Shown here one piece after another: positions 46,820-55,988 of a stretch of 64,000 bases of DNA. A model generated the notes under the pieces. The model was not told the DNA's origin. It ran no database searches and was given only the letters and a program-made list of their open reading frames with translations. Source of the stretch: Pseudomonas sp. MN1F (lineage in GTDB: Bacteria > Pseudomonadota > Gammaproteobacteria > Pseudomonadales > Pseudomonadaceae); assembly GCF_009391885.1 (NCBI RefSeq), contig NZ_VZII01000029.1, positions 1 to 64,000 on the forward strand, in the 5' to 3' direction. Within the stretch, counting starts at the first letter, position 1. Every line of letters begins with the position of its first letter. The position numbers were made by a program, and so were the translations under genes.

Positions 46820-46922
46820 GGGGGCTGCTTTGCAGCCCATCGCCGGCAAGCGCGGCTCCCACCTGGGAACGCAATTTCCTGTGGGAGCCGCGCTTGCCGG
46901 CGATGGGCCGCACAGCGGCCCC
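46820..46922. repeat. Large composite REP palindrome after cycA
   Basis: A GGGCTGC-TTT-GCAGCCC hairpin, a 23-bp REP half (46839-46861), a 20-bp spacer, the exact reverse complement (46882-46904) and a closing GGGCCGC-GCGGCCC hairpin form one nested structure of about 100 bp. Confidence 0.75.
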
Positions 46923-46947
46923 AATCCTGTGCACACAAATCTCCAAG

Positions 46948-46962
46948 GCACCAACCTGGATC
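46948..46962 (+). promoter_or_regulatory. Possible NtrC site upstream of urtA
   Basis: GCACCAACCTGGATC matches GCACC-N5-GGTGC in the left arm and spacing, with two mismatches in the right arm. It is about 90 bp upstream of the predicted urtA start site. Only one such site is seen. Confidence 0.35.
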
Positions 46963-47016
46963 GGCTAAACGCCCCAACACCTCGCACAACCCCTCTATCA
47001 CGCACCTTCCGCCACT

Positions 47017-47032
47017 AGGCACACCCCTTGCA
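47017..47032 (+). promoter_or_regulatory. Sigma-54 promoter of urtABCDE
   Basis: AGGCACACCCCTTGCA agrees with TGGCACNNNNNTTGCW at every position except the first. It predicts a start near 47043, about 44 bp before the urtA ATG. Nitrogen-regulated urea transporters are commonly under NtrC and sigma-54. Confidence 0.7.
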
Positions 47033-47086
47033 ACGCCCCTCCCCGCTTGGCCAACACCATAAAAAAACTCAGCGGAGAGAGAGCAC

Positions 47087-48352
47087 ATGAAGCGTCGCAG
47101 TCTGATCAAGGCCTTTACCCTCAGCGCATCCATTGCCGCCATGGGCCTGAGCTGGAGCATCCAGGCCGCCGAGACCATCAAGGTCGGCATCCTGCATTCG
47201 CTGTCCGGGACCATGGCGATTTCCGAGACCTCGCTCAAGGACATGGCGCTGATGACCATCGACGAGATCAACGCCAAGGGCGGTGTGAATGGCAAGCTGC
47301 TCGAACCGGTGGTGGTCGACCCAGCCTCCAACTGGCCACTGTTCGCTGAAAAGAGCCGCCAGCTGCTGACCCAGGACAAGGTCGCAGTGGTGTTCGGCTG
47401 CTGGACCTCGGTTTCGCGCAAGTCGGTGCTGCCGGTGTTCGAGGAGCTCAACGGCCTGCTGTTCTACCCGGTGCAGTACGAGGGTGAAGAGATGTCGCCC
47501 AACGTGTTCTACACCGGCGCCGCGCCCAACCAGCAGGCCATCCCGGCCGTCGAGTACCTGATGAGCGAGGATGGCGGCAGCGCCAAGCGCTTCTTCCTGC
47601 TGGGCACCGACTACGTCTACCCGCGCACCACCAACAAGATCCTGCGCGCCTTCCTGCACAGCAAGGGCGTGGCCGACAAGGACATCGAAGAGGTCTATAC
47701 CCCGTTCGGCCATGCCGATTACCAGACCATCGTCGCCAACATCAAGAAGTTCTCCGCCGGCGGCAAGACCGCGGTCATCTCCACCGTCAATGGCGACTCC
47801 AACGTGCCGTTCTACAAGGAACTGGCCAACCAGGGCCTGAAGGCCACCGACGTGCCGGTGGTGGCGTTCTCGGTGGGCGAAGAAGAGCTGCGCGGCATCG
47901 ACACCAAGCCGCTGGTGGGCCACCTGGCGGCCTGGAACTACTTCGAGTCGGTGGATAACCCGGTCAACCAGAAGTTCGTCGCCGACTGGAAAGCCTACGC
48001 CAAGGCCAAGGGCCTGCCGGGGGCCGACAAGGCCGTGACCAACGACCCGATGGAAGCCACCTACGTGGGCATCCACATGTGGGCCCAGGCGGCCGAGAAG
48101 GCCAAGTCCACCGATGTCGACAAGGTCCGCGAAGCCTTGGCCGGGCAGACCTTCAAGGCACCGTCGGGCTTTACCCTGACCATGGACAAGACCAACCACC
48201 ACCTGCACAAGCCGGTGATGATCGGCGAGATCCAGGGTGACGGGCAGTTCAGCGTGGTCTGGGAGACCGAGCAGCCGCTGCGGGCACAGCCTTGGAGCCC
48301 GTTCATCCCGGGCAATGACAAACGGCCTGATTACGCGGTGAAAGGTAACTGA
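47087..48352 (+). CDS. urtA: Urea ABC transporter substrate-binding protein
   Basis: UrtA binds urea in the periplasm for the UrtBCDE transporter. The 421-residue precursor has a signal peptide (MKRRSLIKAFTLSASIAAMG, cleaved near IQAAE) and the branched-amino-acid-type binding fold, with IKVGILHSLSGTMAISETSL, VFGCWTSVSRKSVLPVFE and the UrtA-typical NGLLFYPVQYEGEE. It follows a sigma-54 promoter and is separated from urtB by a composite REP unit that may protect the more abundant urtA mRNA. Confidence 0.96.
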   Translation: MKRRSLIKAFTLSASIAAMGLSWSIQAAETIKVGILHSLSGTMAISETSLKDMALMTIDEINAKGGVNGKLLEPVVVDPASNWPLFAEKSRQLLTQDKVAVVFGCWTSVSRKSVLPVFEELNGLLFYPVQYEGEEMSPNVFYTGAAPNQQAIPAVEYLMSEDGGSAKRFFLLGTDYVYPRTTNKILRAFLHSKGVADKDIEEVYTPFGHADYQTIVANIKKFSAGGKTAVISTVNGDSNVPFYKELANQGLKATDVPVVAFSVGEEELRGIDTKPLVGHLAAWNYFESVDNPVNQKFVADWKAYAKAKGLPGADKAVTNDPMEATYVGIHMWAQAAEKAKSTDVDKVREALAGQTFKAPSGFTLTMDKTNHHLHKPVMIGEIQGDGQFSVVWETEQPLRAQPWSPFIPGNDKRPDYAVKGN

Positions 48353-48358
48353 GTGCAT

Positions 48359-48459
48359 GGGGCCGCTATGCGGCCCATTCGCGGGTAAACCCGCTCCCAC
48401 AGGTACGGTGCAAGGTCTGAAACCGGCGCGGTCCCTGTGGGAGCGGGTTCACCCGCGAA
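48359..48459. repeat. Composite REP unit inside the urt operon
   Basis: A GGGGCCGC-TAT-GCGGCCC hairpin starts 6 bp after the urtA stop and is followed by inverted REP halves (48377-48403 and 48434-48459) containing GCTCCCACAGG and CCTGTGGGAGC. It is 32 bp before urtB. Such units within transport operons often stabilise the upstream mRNA. Confidence 0.72.
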
Positions 48460-48490
48460 GAATCCACCGCCGATTTTCAGGATTACCCGC

Positions 48491-49978
48491 ATGCTCAGAC
48501 TGCTGCTCACCCTGCTCCTGCTGATCCCCCTGGCCACCCAGGCCAGCGAGGGCGAATTCTTCCTCACCGCCAAGCCCGCCGAGCAGGCTCAACTGCTCGA
48601 AGGCTGGGCGGCACAACCCGATGCCGCGCGCCTGCCGCTGCTGGACAACCTGCGCCAAGGCCGCATCGCCGCCGATGACACCCGCAAGGTGCGCCTGAAC
48701 AACCGCCTGCGCGGCCTGATCGACAACGCCCTGGCCAGCCACCAGCTGCTCAGCGACAACACCGCCACGCGACTGGCTGCCGCCCAACAACTGCAAAAGA
48801 GCGCACAACCGGCGCAGATGGCCTTCCTCGACCGGCGCTTCGCCCTCGAAGTGGACCCCGCCGTGCACGCTGCCCTCGGCCTGGCCCTGGCCAACCTGCA
48901 ACTGGGCGCCAGCGAACCGGCCGTGCGCCTGGCTGCGGTGCGCCTGCTCGGCGACACCGGCGACCCGCTGGCCCGCACCCGCCTCGAAGCGCTGTTGCAA
49001 CCGGACGCCGAAAGCGACGCGGCCGTGCGCACCGCCGCCGAAACCAGCCTGGCCCAGGTCAAGCGCAAACTGCTGGTCGGCGAACTGCTCGGCCAGGCCT
49101 TCAGCGGCCTGTCGCTGGGCTCGATCCTGCTGCTGGCCGCACTCGGCCTGGCGATCACCTTCGGCCTGCTCGGGGTGATCAACATGGCCCACGGCGAGAT
49201 GCTCATGCTCGGTGCCTACAGCACCTACATGGTCCAGGTGCTGCTGCAACGCTACGCGCCCGGCGCCATCGAGTTCTACCCGCTGATCGCCCTGCCGGTG
49301 GCCTTCGCCGTCAGCGCCGGGGTCGGCATGGCCCTGGAGCGCACGGTGATTCGCCATCTCTACGGCCGACCGCTGGAAACCCTGCTGGCGACCTGGGGCA
49401 TCAGCCTGATCCTGATCCAGGCCATCCGCCTGCTGTTCGGTGCGCAGAACGTCGAAGTGAGCAACCCGGCCTGGCTGTCCGGCGGCATTCAGCTGCTGCC
49501 CAACCTGGTGCTGCCGTACAACCGCCTGGTGATCATCGGCTTCGCCCTCGCCGTGGTCCTGCTCACCTGGCTGCTGCTCAACCGCACACGCCTGGGCCTG
49601 AACGTGCGCGCCGTCACCCAGAACCGCAACATGGCGGCCTGCTGCGGCGTCTCCACCGGGCGCGTCGACATGCTTGCCTTCGGCCTCGGCTCGGGCATCG
49701 CCGGCTTGGGCGGCGTGGCCTTGAGCCAGGTCGGCAACGTCGGCCCGGACCTGGGCCAGAGCTACATCATCGACTCGTTCCTGGTGGTGGTGCTCGGCGG
49801 TGTCGGCCAATTGGCCGGCAGCCTCTGGGCAGCGTTCGGCCTCGGTATCGCCAACAAGCTGCTTGAGCCGCAGATTGGTGCGGTGCTCGGCAAGATCCTC
49901 ATCCTTGCGTTGATCATTCTGTTCATCCAGAAGCGCCCGCAAGGCCTGTTCGCCCTCAAGGGACGGGTAATCGACTGA
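48491..49978 (+). CDS. urtB: Urea ABC transporter permease UrtB
   Basis: A 495-residue permease of the LivH family. It has a signal peptide (MLRLLLTLLLLIPLATQASE), a helical periplasmic domain of about 170 residues, and then eight or so membrane helices starting near GLSLGSILLLAALGLAITFG. The extra N-terminal domain is typical of UrtB but not of LivH. The ATG at 48491 opens the signal peptide; the frame continues upstream without a suitable start. Its TGA overlaps the urtC start (ATGA). Confidence 0.95.
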   Translation: MLRLLLTLLLLIPLATQASEGEFFLTAKPAEQAQLLEGWAAQPDAARLPLLDNLRQGRIAADDTRKVRLNNRLRGLIDNALASHQLLSDNTATRLAAAQQLQKSAQPAQMAFLDRRFALEVDPAVHAALGLALANLQLGASEPAVRLAAVRLLGDTGDPLARTRLEALLQPDAESDAAVRTAAETSLAQVKRKLLVGELLGQAFSGLSLGSILLLAALGLAITFGLLGVINMAHGEMLMLGAYSTYMVQVLLQRYAPGAIEFYPLIALPVAFAVSAGVGMALERTVIRHLYGRPLETLLATWGISLILIQAIRLLFGAQNVEVSNPAWLSGGIQLLPNLVLPYNRLVIIGFALAVVLLTWLLLNRTRLGLNVRAVTQNRNMAACCGVSTGRVDMLAFGLGSGIAGLGGVALSQVGNVGPDLGQSYIIDSFLVVVLGGVGQLAGSLWAAFGLGIANKLLEPQIGAVLGKILILALIILFIQKRPQGLFALKGRVID

Positions 49979-51053
49979 TGAACCAGCCACTGCTTGTCAC
50001 CGCTTCGCAAAAGGCCGGGCCGCGGCTGTCGCTGGCCATCGGCGCGGTCGTCGTCACGCTGCTGCTGGCCCTGCCGCTGCTGTCGCTGCTGCCGGCTGAT
50101 CACTCGCTGCAAGTTTCGGCCTACACCCTGACCCTGGTCGGCAAGATCCTCTGCTACGCCATCGTCGCCCTGGCCCTGGACCTGGTCTGGGGCTATGCCG
50201 GGCTGCTGTCGCTGGGCCACGGCCTGTTCTTCGCCCTCGGCGGCTACGCCATGGGCATGTACCTGATGCGCCAGGCGGCCGGCGACGGCCTGCCTGGGTT
50301 CATGACCTTCCTGTCGTGGAGCGAACTGCCGTGGTACTGGGCCGGCACCCAGCACTTCGCCTGGGCCCTGTGCCTGGTGGTGCTGGCGCCAGGGTTGCTG
50401 GCGCTGGTGTTCGGCTGGTTCGCCTTCCGCTCGCGGATCAAGGGCGTGTACTTCTCGATCATGACCCAGGCCCTGACTTTCGCCGGCATGCTGCTGTTCT
50501 TCCGTAACGAAACCGGCTTCGGCGGCAACAACGGCTTCACCAGCTTCCGTACCATCCTCGGTTTCGACATCGCCGCGCAGGGCACTCGCGCGATGCTGTT
50601 CCTGCTCACCGTCGGCCTGCTTCTGGCCAGCCTGTACCTGTGCTGGCGCCTGACCCAAAGCAAGTTCGGCCGCCTGCTCACCGCCGTGCGCGACGCCGAG
50701 AACCGCCTGATGTTCTGCGGCTACGACCCGCGTGGTTTCAAATTGCTGGTGTGGGTGCTCAGCGCCGTACTGTGTGGCCTGGCCGGTGCGCTGTACGTAC
50801 CGCAGGTGGGCATCATCAACCCCAGCGAAATGTCACCGACCAACTCCATCGAAGCCGCCGTGTGGGTGGCCCTGGGCGGGCGTGGCACGCTGATCGGCCC
50901 GCTGCTCGGCGCTGGCCTGGTCAATGGCATGAAGAGCTGGTTCACCGTGGCGTTCCCGGAGTTCTGGCTGTTCTTCCTCGGTGCGCTGTTCATCCTCGTC
51001 ACCCTGTACCTGCCCAAGGGCGTGGTCGGCCTGTTGAAGAAAAGGAGCCAGCC

Positions 51054-51057
<4 letters not shown>
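49978..51057 (+). CDS. urtC: Urea ABC transporter permease UrtC
   Basis: UrtC is the LivM-type partner of UrtB. The 359-residue protein has about nine membrane helices, with the conserved AGLLSLGHGLFFALGGYAMGMYL and the EAA-like coupling segment SKFGRLLTAVRDAENRLMFCGY (spans about 50660-50725). It overlaps both urtB and urtD by a few bases, so all four downstream genes are translationally linked. Alternative amino-acid transport is unlikely because of the urt context. Confidence 0.95.
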
Positions 51058-51911
<854 letters not shown>

Positions 51912-51930
51912 TCAATACCAAGGACAAGAC

Positions 51931-52629
51931 ATGCTGAAAATCGACACCCTGCACCAGTACTACGGCGGCAGCCACATCCTGCGCGGCCTGTCCTTCGAAG
52001 CCAAGGTCGGCGAAGTCACCTGCCTGTTGGGCCGCAATGGTGTGGGCAAGACCACCTTGCTGCGCTGCCTGATGGGCCTGGTGCCGGCCCGCGAAGGCAA
52101 TATCGAGTGGGAAGGCAAGCCGATCACCACGCTCAAGCCCCAGCAGCGGGTGCACGCCGGGATCGCCTACGTGCCCCAGGGCCGGGAAATCTTCCCGCGC
52201 TTAACTGTCGAGGAGAACCTGCTGATGGGCCTGTCGCGCTTCCCGGCCCGCGAGGCACGTGAAGTACCCGCGTTCATCTATGAACTGTTCCCGGTGCTGG
52301 AGCAGATGAAGCAACGCCGTGGCGGCGACCTGTCCGGTGGCCAACAGCAACAGCTGGCCATCGGCCGGGCCCTGGCCCGCCGCCCACGGTTGCTGATCCT
52401 CGACGAACCGACCGAAGGTATCCAGCCCTCGGTGATCAAGGAAATCGGTGCGGTGATCCGCCGCCTGGCCGAGCGGGGCGACATGGCGATCCTGTTGGTG
52501 GAGCAGTTCTACGACTTCGCCGAAGAACTGGCCGACCAGTACCTGGTCATGGCCCGTGGCGAAATCATCCAGCGCGGCCGGGGTGAAAACATGCAGGCCG
52601 AAGGTGTGCGCGGGCTGGTAACCATTTAA
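51931..52629 (+). CDS. urtE: Urea ABC transporter ATPase UrtE
   Basis: The second ATPase of the transporter, LivF type, 232 residues. Walker A is GRNGVGKTT, the signature is LSGGQQQQLAIGRALA, Walker B is LLILDEPTEGI and the switch is VEQFYDFAEE. The ATG at 51931 follows CAAGGACAAGAC, 19 bp after urtD. An in-frame start 54 bp earlier would overlap urtD and is disfavoured. It closes the urt operon. Confidence 0.95.
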   Translation: MLKIDTLHQYYGGSHILRGLSFEAKVGEVTCLLGRNGVGKTTLLRCLMGLVPAREGNIEWEGKPITTLKPQQRVHAGIAYVPQGREIFPRLTVEENLLMGLSRFPAREAREVPAFIYELFPVLEQMKQRRGGDLSGGQQQQLAIGRALARRPRLLILDEPTEGIQPSVIKEIGAVIRRLAERGDMAILLVEQFYDFAEELADQYLVMARGEIIQRGRGENMQAEGVRGLVTI

Positions 52630-52660
52630 TCTGCAGTCAACGATCCTGCGAGACGCTGTC

Positions 52661-53176
52661 ATGAGTTACGTAATCCGCGATGCCCTGGCCACCGACATAC
52701 CGGGCATCCTCGACATCTACAACGACGCCGTGCGCAACACCACGGCGATCTGGAACGAAACACCGGTGGACCTCGCCAACCGCCAGGCCTGGTTCGAAGC
52801 ACGGGCGCAGCAGGGTTACCCGATCCTGGTGGCCGTGGATGACAGCGGCGTGCTGGGGTATGCGTCGTTCGGTGACTGGCGGCCGTTCGAGGGTTTTCGC
52901 CTGACCGTGGAACACTCGGTGTATGTGCGCGGCGACCAGCGTGGCAAGGGCCTGGGGCCTGTGTTGATGGTGGCGCTGATCGAGCGGGCGCGTGAGTGTG
53001 GCAAGCATGTGATGGTCGCGGCCATCGAAAGTGGCAATGCCGCCTCGGTACGCCTGCATGAGCGACTGGGCTTCGTGGTGACCGGGCAGATGCCGCAGGT
53101 GGGGGTGAAGTTCGGCTGCTGGCTGGATTTGACCTTCATGCAGCTGGTGCTGCATCCGGGGGCTGAACCCAGCTGA
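52661..53176 (+). CDS. GNAT acetyltransferase, MddA/phosphinothricin-type
   Basis: This 171-residue protein has the GNAT fold with the acetyl-CoA loop RGKGLGPVL and the hallmark sequence IWNETPVDLANRQAWFEAR of the phosphinothricin/methionine-sulfoximine acetyltransferase family (MddA, YncA). Family members detoxify methionine sulfone, sulfoximine and related glutamine-synthetase inhibitors. It is 31 bp after urtE and probably shares its transcript. In P. aeruginosa a homologue (PA4866) lies inside the urease cluster next to urt, so linkage to urea metabolism is conserved although no urease genes follow here. Confidence 0.87.
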   Translation: MSYVIRDALATDIPGILDIYNDAVRNTTAIWNETPVDLANRQAWFEARAQQGYPILVAVDDSGVLGYASFGDWRPFEGFRLTVEHSVYVRGDQRGKGLGPVLMVALIERARECGKHVMVAAIESGNAASVRLHERLGFVVTGQMPQVGVKFGCWLDLTFMQLVLHPGAEPS

Positions 53177-53186
53177 GATGGATGTG

Positions 53187-53236
53187 GGCTGTGCTGGCCT
53201 CTTCGCGTATAAACCCGCGAAGAGGCCAGCACAGCC
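53187..53236. terminator. Long perfect hairpin between convergent genes
   Basis: A 21-bp perfect stem (53187-53207 with 53216-53236) with an 8-nt loop separates the acetyltransferase gene from cbpM. The inner part matches the REP at 45247. It probably works as a bidirectional terminator. Confidence 0.7.
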
Positions 53237-53240
53237 AATA

Positions 53241-53546
53241 TCACATCTGGATAAACCTGCCCAACCGCTGCTTCAGCATGCTGTTCTCGCTGCGCAACTG
53301 CTGCAGTTCCTGCAACAGTTCCAGCGCCAGCGCCACCCCTTCCCATTCCAGTTCCAGCTCTTGATGCAGCTTCGCCGCGCGCTTGGCCAGCAACGGCGCC
53401 TGATCGTCGAACAACCAGTCCTCCGGCGTTCGCCCGGAAGGTTCGACAATGCCGTGCTCGACGATTTCGATCACGCAGTCAGCCGTGATATCGGCTTCCT
53501 GACACAGGGTTCGCATATCCAGTTGAACGATCAGGGTGCTGCTCAT
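53241..53546 (-). CDS. cbpM: Chaperone modulator CbpM
   Basis: CbpM is a MerR-like small protein that binds the J-domain of CbpA and inhibits both its DNA binding and its co-chaperone activity. The 101-residue sequence (MSSTLIVQLDMRTLCQEADI) has the helical DNA-binding-like N-half and a long C-terminal helix with leucine heptads (ELLQELQQLRSENSMLKQRL). I set the start at the ATG 53546, with GGAG nine bases upstream; a GTG at 53552 overlapping the cbpA stop is possible. It is the second gene of the cbpA-cbpM operon. Confidence 0.9.
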   Translation of the reverse strand: MSSTLIVQLDMRTLCQEADITADCVIEIVEHGIVEPSGRTPEDWLFDDQAPLLAKRAAKLHQELELEWEGVALALELLQELQQLRSENSMLKQRLGRFIQM

Positions 53547-53548
53547 GA

Positions 53549-54517
53549 TCACTTACTCCATTGTGTCCTCGGGTCGAACGCCGCTTTCTCGGAAAGCTGG
53601 GTCCACAGTTCACGGGTAGCAGCGTCGGAAGCCGGCGGCATCACCACTTTCAGCTGCGCATAAAGGTTGCCACGCTCGCCGTTCTTGTTCGCCAGGCCCA
53701 TGCCTGGCACCCGCAGGCGCTGGCCGCTCTGGCTGTCGGGGCGGATGGTCAGGTTGATCTTGCCGGTGAGGGTCGGCACCGCCACCTTGGTACCCAGGGC
53801 AGCCTCCCACGGCGCCAGCGGCACGGTGATGATCAGGTCATGACCTTCGACATCGAACAGCGGGTGCGGTGCCATGCGCACGGTCAGGAACAGGTCGCCA
53901 TTGGCACCGCCGCCGACACCCGGAGCACCCTGGCCCTTGAGGCGGATGCGTTCGCCGTCGGTGACCCCGGCGGGGATCTTCACGTTCAGGGTCTTGGTGG
54001 TGAACCCGGTGCGCTGGCCGGCCGCGTTGGTCTGCGGCACCTGGAAGCTGATCTGCTTGGATTCCTTGCTGAGGGTTTCTTCCAGGAAGATCGCCAGTTC
54101 CAGTTCCACATCCTGCCCTCGCCTACCGGCACTGCGTTGTTGTTGCCGGCCGCCACCACCGAACGGGTTACCGCCGCGGGCTCCGAAGATCGAGCTGAAG
54201 AAGTCGGAGAAGTCGCCGCCCTCGAAGCCACCGCCAGCGCCCCCCGCGCCGCCACGGCTCTGCCAGCCCGGTGGCGCCTGGAACGGCCGGCCATGCTGGC
54301 CGCCGTACTTGCGGATTTCGTCGAACTCGGCGCGCTTTTGCGCATCACCCAGCACCTCGTAGGCCTCGTTGGCCTCCTTGAACTTGTCCTCGGCGTCACG
54401 TTCCTTGCTGACGTCAGGGTGATACTTGCGCGCCAGCTTGCGGTACGCGGCCTTGATCGCCTTCTCGTCCGCCGTGGGCTCTACGCCGAGTATCTTGTAG
54501 TAGTCTTTGAAGTCCAT
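53549..54517 (-). CDS. cbpA: DnaJ-like co-chaperone and nucleoid protein CbpA
   Basis: CbpA is a DnaJ homologue that stimulates DnaK and, in E. coli, binds curved DNA in stationary phase. The 322-residue protein has a J-domain (1-65, HPD at 33-35), a Gly/Phe-rich linker (about 70-125, including [15 protein letters not shown]) and two C-terminal substrate-binding beta domains, with no zinc-finger region. cbpM overlaps or follows its stop directly. It is divergent from the short Hsp70 gene across about 160 bp. Confidence 0.95.
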   Translation of the reverse strand: MDFKDYYKILGVEPTADEKAIKAAYRKLARKYHPDVSKERDAEDKFKEANEAYEVLGDAQKRAEFDEIRKYGGQHGRPFQAPPGWQSRGGAGGAGGGFEGGDFSDFFSSIFGARGGNPFGGGGRQQQRSAGRRGQDVELELAIFLEETLSKESKQISFQVPQTNAAGQRTGFTTKTLNVKIPAGVTDGERIRLKGQGAPGVGGGANGDLFLTVRMAPHPLFDVEGHDLIITVPLAPWEAALGTKVAVPTLTGKINLTIRPDSQSGQRLRVPGMGLANKNGERGNLYAQLKVVMPPASDAATRELWTQLSEKAAFDPRTQWSK

Positions 54518-54680
54518 CTATGGATCACCAGTGTGAATTTTCGTGTTGCAGCTGAAGATAGGGTTCAAGCATAGCCTTTCAAGGTGCGCTTGGGGTTGCC
54601 TCAAGGCAGACGATCGGTCTTGATTCTGTAGCCAACTCGCATACACTGCGCGGCCGTTTTGCCTCCGGAAGCCTTTTCCC

Positions 54681-55952
54681 ATGTCTGACGTATCGCCGGC
54701 CCGCGCCCTGGGCATCGACTTCGGCACCTCCAACTCCACGGTCGGCTGGCACCGCGAGGGCGCCTCGTCGCTGATCGCCCTGGAAGACGGCAAGATCACC
54801 CTGCCGTCGGTGGTGTTCTTCAACATCGAGGAGCGTCGCCCGGCGTATGGTCGCCTGGCGCTGCACGAGTACCTGGAAGGCTACGAAGGCCGCCTGATGC
54901 GCTCGCTCAAGAGCCTGTTGGGTTCCAAGCTGATCAAGCACGACACCAGCGTGCTGGGCAGCGCCCTGCCGTTCAAGGACCTGCTGGGCATGTTCATCGG
55001 CGAGCTGAAAAAGCGCGCCGAGGCTGCCGCCGGTCGTGAATTCGAGCAGGTGGTGCTGGGCCGCCCGGTATTCTTCGTCGATGAAGACCCGGCCGCCGAC
55101 CAGGAGGCCGAGGACACCCTGGCCGAGGTAGCGCGCAAGATCGGCTTCAAGGACGTGTCGTTCCAGTATGAGCCGATTGCCGCAGCGTTCGACTACGAGT
55201 CGGGCATCAGCCGTGAAGAACTGGTGCTCATCGTCGATATCGGCGGTGGTACTTCGGACTTTACCTTGATCCGCCTGTCGCCCGAGCGCCACCTGGTGGC
55301 CGAGCGCCAGAGCGACATCCTCGCCACCGGCGGCGTGCACATCGGCGGTACCGACTTCGACAAGCAACTGAGCCTGCAGGGCGTGATGCCGCTGTTCGGC
55401 TATGGCAGCCGGATGAAGAGTGGCGCGCTGATGCCCACCAGCTACCACCTGAACCTGGCGACCTGGCACACCATCAACGCCCTGTACTCGCAGAAATCGC
55501 AGCTGGCCTTGGGCAGCATGCGCTACGACATCGAGGATACCTTGGGCATCGATCGCCTGTTCAAGCTGATCGAAGAGCGCGCCGGGCACTGGCTGGCGAT
55601 GGAAGTGGAGGCCAGCAAGATCGAGCTGACCGACCAGGCCAGCCGCCGCGTGGACCTCAGCCGTGTCGAGCGCGAACTGAGTGTCGACCTGACCCGGGTG
55701 CTGTTCGAGGAGGCCATCGAAGGGCTGCTGGAGCGGGTGCGCGGCAGTGTGAGCGAGTTGCTGGCCAAGGCTGGCGTGAGCGCGGGCCAGGTCGATACGG
55801 TGTTCTTCACCGGGGGTTCGAGCGGGATCCCGGCACTGCGCAACAGCGTGGCGGCGATGCTGCCGAATGCGCGGCATGTAGAAGGCAACATCTTCGGCAG
55901 CATCGGTAGCGGTTTGGCTATCGAGGCCCGCAAGCGCTACGGCGCTGCCTGA
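54681..55952 (+). CDS. Short Hsp70-family protein (YegD-like, no substrate-binding domain)
   Basis: The 423-residue protein is an Hsp70 ATPase domain almost by itself. It shows the actin-type phosphate loops GIDFGTSNSTVGW and LVLIVDIGGGTSDFTLI and the adenosine motif FFTGGSSGIPALRN near the C-terminus. There is no recognisable beta-sandwich substrate domain or EEVD tail, so it resembles E. coli YegD rather than DnaK, HscA or HscC. It is divergent from cbpA-cbpM. A client or partner is unknown; cooperation with CbpA is suggested by position only. Confidence 0.85.
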   Translation: MSDVSPARALGIDFGTSNSTVGWHREGASSLIALEDGKITLPSVVFFNIEERRPAYGRLALHEYLEGYEGRLMRSLKSLLGSKLIKHDTSVLGSALPFKDLLGMFIGELKKRAEAAAGREFEQVVLGRPVFFVDEDPAADQEAEDTLAEVARKIGFKDVSFQYEPIAAAFDYESGISREELVLIVDIGGGTSDFTLIRLSPERHLVAERQSDILATGGVHIGGTDFDKQLSLQGVMPLFGYGSRMKSGALMPTSYHLNLATWHTINALYSQKSQLALGSMRYDIEDTLGIDRLFKLIEERAGHWLAMEVEASKIELTDQASRRVDLSRVERELSVDLTRVLFEEAIEGLLERVRGSVSELLAKAGVSAGQVDTVFFTGGSSGIPALRNSVAAMLPNARHVEGNIFGSIGSGLAIEARKRYGAA

Positions 55953-55958
55953 GCCATC

Positions 55959-55981
55959 CTGGGGCTGCTTTGCAGCCCCAG
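55959..55981. terminator. Perfect GC-rich hairpin between convergent genes
   Basis: CTGGGGCTGC and GCAGCCCCAG form a 10-bp perfect stem around TTT between the Hsp70 stop and the stop of the AI-2E permease gene. It probably acts on both strands. Confidence 0.65.
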
Positions 55982-55988
55982 CAATCTT

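Noticed and set aside
45388..47451. 687-codon open frame antisense to cycA and the following REP region
   Set aside because: Runs through REP repeats and opposes an unmistakable permease gene; composition is typical of a shadow frame.
50640..51053. Upstream extension of urtD inside urtC
   Set aside because: Different frame of a clear permease gene; the UrtD N-terminus begins at 51054.
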